Assembly (NCBI GenBank): GCA_015222725.1
Contig: JADFVW010000148.1
Location: 1 to 33,609, forward strand
Source: Pseudomonadota bacterium
Lineage (GTDB): Bacteria > Pseudomonadota > Gammaproteobacteria > Pseudomonadales > Halieaceae
DNA: 33,609 nucleotides
Direction of reading: 5' to 3'
The notes beneath the pieces are model-generated. The model had not been told where the DNA came from. It ran no database searches and saw nothing but the letters and a program-made list of their open reading frames with translations. The position numbers and the translations under genes were made by a program. Of the stretch, positions 31,953 to 33,609 are shown in pieces; position 1 is the stretch's first letter; the number at the start of each line of letters is the position of its first letter.

Positions 31953-32004
31953 TTGACTGCTTGATCAGCTTGTCCTAGGATACACATGCTGACCATGTAG
32001 TCAA
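31953..32004. promoter_or_regulatory. Overlapping divergent promoters of permease and dihydropyrimidinase
   Basis: Plus strand: TTGACT (31953-31958), 17 bases, TAGGAT (31976-31981), start near 31988. Minus strand: TTGACT (31999-32004), 16 bases, TATCCT (31977-31982), start near 31970. The two -10 hexamers overlap almost completely around the palindrome TCCTAGGA, so polymerase could occupy only one direction at a time. A CTTGACT/AGTCAAG inverted repeat frames the whole unit. The -10 elements each match consensus at four of six bases. Confidence 0.5.
31989..32004. promoter_or_regulatory. RutR-like operator, site 3 (permease/dihydropyrimidinase region)
   Basis: TGACCA-TG-TAGTCA (31990-32003) fits the same TGWCYA-N2-TRGWCA pattern as sites 1 and 2 and matches the RutR consensus TTGACCANNTGGTCAA at 12 of 14 positions with flanks. 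It contains the -35 of the permease promoter and sits at the predicted start of the dihydropyrimidinase transcript, so one bound dimer could block both. Confidence 0.65.
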
Positions 32005-32019
32005 GTTATTGATTGGTGA

Positions 32020-33477
<1,458 letters not shown>

Positions 33478-33541
33478 GCCGACACATGAAAGGCGCTCAC
33501 CCCCCATCATCTATTTGGATCTATAAATAAGGAATATAACT

Positions 33542-33609
33542 ATGGATTTCGCAATATGTTTTAAAGGCTTTGTCAGCCCCGATCGCGCTCGCTACCTGGT
33601 AAAACAGGC
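33542..33609 (+). CDS. LLM-class flavin/F420 oxidoreductase, N-terminal fragment (cut by window end)
   Basis: Only about 22 residues are present, starting MDFAICFKGFVSPDRAR. The beginning MDF-x-I-x-FKG-x-x-x-P-x-R is what I recall from TIGR03842 (CPS_4043-type) LLM proteins, which in proteobacteria are of unknown function, and dihydropyrimidinase is a frequent neighbour. AAGGAATATAACT before the ATG gives a good ribosome binding site. The gene is probably co-transcribed with dihydropyrimidinase and may act in ring degradation. The assignment rests on a very short N-terminus. Confidence 0.5.
   Translation, partial: MDFAICFKGFVSPDRARYLVKQ

Noticed and set aside
33542-33609. RutA (uracil monooxygenase) assignment for the LLM fragment
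   Set aside because: RutA N-termini are different; the visible start fits another LLM subfamily better.

Overview
The window reads as an ordinary chromosomal stretch of a marine gammaproteobacterium, probably of the Cellvibrionales / Halieaceae-Spongiibacteraceae type. That placement is inferred from the gene mix (two TonB-dependent receptors, LLM flavin oxidoreductases, a sulfotransferase-DUF1214 pair, an orphan gspAB pair, a short FeoB) and is not proven. Genes are densely packed. No rRNA, tRNA, CRISPR array, insertion sequence or phage gene was seen. No stretch over 300 bases lacks a gene; the longest gaps are 21577-21765, 30247-30422, 24662-24836 and 4742-4901.

Layout, left end: the 3' part of an alkaline phosphatase (to 572) meets a minus-strand block of gspA, gspB and an extended SDR. 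A padR regulator diverges from a MAPEG membrane protein, followed by a minus-strand sulfotransferase-DUF1214 pair that diverges from an LLM oxidoreductase. The feoAB iron operon (minus) carries a Fur-box-like site at its 5' end. Next come nhaA and a DUF481 outer-membrane protein, then a convergent MscS-type channel.

Middle (15027-21576, plus strand): an apparent operon for an Aae-like tripartite efflux pump (FUSC inner-membrane protein, outer-membrane lipoprotein, small DUF1656 protein, HlyD/AaeA adaptor), followed by a K+-channel-like protein and an AI-2E/PerM-family membrane protein. A TonB-dependent receptor, a possible SDR gene remnant, a SnoaL-like protein and an alpha/beta hydrolase follow.

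Right end (25736-33609), the most interesting part: uracil phosphoribosyltransferase (upp) and an acylating aldehyde dehydrogenase, a second TonB-dependent receptor, an NCS1 nucleobase/hydantoin permease, and, divergent from these, a dihydropyrimidinase/hydantoinase with all metal ligands and the start of an LLM protein resembling the TIGR03842 family. Three copies of a 14-bp pseudopalindrome, TGWCYA-N2-TRGWCA, sit on the predicted promoters of the receptor and of the shared permease/dihydropyrimidinase control region. They closely resemble the operator of RutR, the uracil/thymine-sensing repressor of E. coli. I infer a co-regulated pyrimidine (or cyclic-amide) scavenging module: outer-membrane TonB-dependent uptake, inner-membrane NCS1 transport, ring opening by dihydropyrimidinase, with upp for salvage nearby. 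The specific involvement of a TonB receptor and the LLM protein in this is the hypothesis most worth testing.
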